Shown: positions 63,989 through 64,000 of the stretch, piece by piece
Position numbering within the stretch: position 1 is the stretch's first letter
Layout of the letters: each line of letters starts with the position of its first letter
Assembly (NCBI RefSeq): GCF_001509585.1
Contig: NZ_LNCI01000008.1
Location: 62,001 to 126,000 of the forward strand
Reading direction: 5' to 3'
DNA: 64,000 nt
From: Tropicimonas marinistellae
GTDB lineage: Bacteria > Pseudomonadota > Alphaproteobacteria > Rhodobacterales > Rhodobacteraceae
Made by a program: the position numbers and the translations under genes
Notes under the pieces: generated by a model
The model's database searches: none
The model's input: the letters and a program-made list of their open reading frames with translations, nothing else
What the model was told of the DNA's origin: nothing

Positions 63989-64000
63989 GCGAGCTCCTGT

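Noticed and set aside
1-64000. CRISPR arrays, insertion sequences, prophage, tRNA or rRNA genes
   Set aside because: No repeat-spacer pattern, transposase, integrase, phage structural gene, tRNA-like or rRNA-like segment was seen on either strand.

Overview
The window is a densely packed, GC-rich bacterial chromosome segment with no tRNA, rRNA, insertion sequence, prophage or CRISPR array that I could recognise. The gene content points to an alphaproteobacterium of the Rhodobacteraceae/roseobacter type. The evidence is a RegB/PrrB redox kinase with the GGLNNPF quinone motif, alphaproteobacterial AddAB, HemJ, TimA, two perfect parS sites inside mnmG and rsmG, and the conserved gene order around the replication origin. 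This is inference from gene order and motifs; no 16S gene is present.

Layout. 0.1-2 kb: an envelope cluster of two L,D-transpeptidases around a CAP-domain lipoprotein. 2-9.1 kb: a voltage-gated sodium channel, an rRNA uracil-C5 methyltransferase, a pair of ABC exporters and two LysE-type exporters. 9.2-14.2 kb: an hslO-Nudix-cca operon, a second Nudix protein, and a divergent REC-PP2C phosphatase/Hpt pair. 14.3-22.5 kb: metabolism (ilvA, argG, a class IV aminotransferase coupled to a sulfotransferase-like protein, msrA, a PfkB kinase, malic enzyme). 22.8-29.8 kb: mutS, grpE-hrcA, rph-rdgB-hemW. 30-43.3 kb: the origin neighbourhood. On the left, hemJ, rho, mnmE, mnmG, rsmG, parA and parB all run leftwards. 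On the right, maf, aroE, coaE and dnaQ all run rightwards. Between them lie 415 bp without a gene, with AT-rich blocks, near-consensus DnaA boxes and clustered GANTC sites; I interpret this as chromosomal oriC. It is followed by secB, fxsA, timA and smr.

43-64 kb: an MFS transporter, a lipoprotein hydrolase, hslU, a GH25 lysozyme-like lipoprotein, a THUMP-type rRNA methylase, KtrAB potassium uptake and hslV. Then comes a long leftward operon-like run: regB, a PAS-only membrane protein (probably DivL-like), tsaE, amgK, murU, addB, addA, trxA. It joins redox sensing, cell-cycle signalling, tRNA t6A synthesis, peptidoglycan recycling and double-strand-break repair.

Most interesting points: the oriC candidate with its two parS sites; one perfect CtrA box (TTAA-N7-TTAA) in front of the PAS-only protein, plus a near-match in front of the REC-PP2C/Hpt pair; an aminotransferase/sulfotransferase-like gene pair that corresponds to a fused plant protein of unknown role; a NavAb-type sodium channel; and hslV/hslU separated by about 4 kb of unrelated genes. 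I found no wholly unfamiliar multi-gene system.
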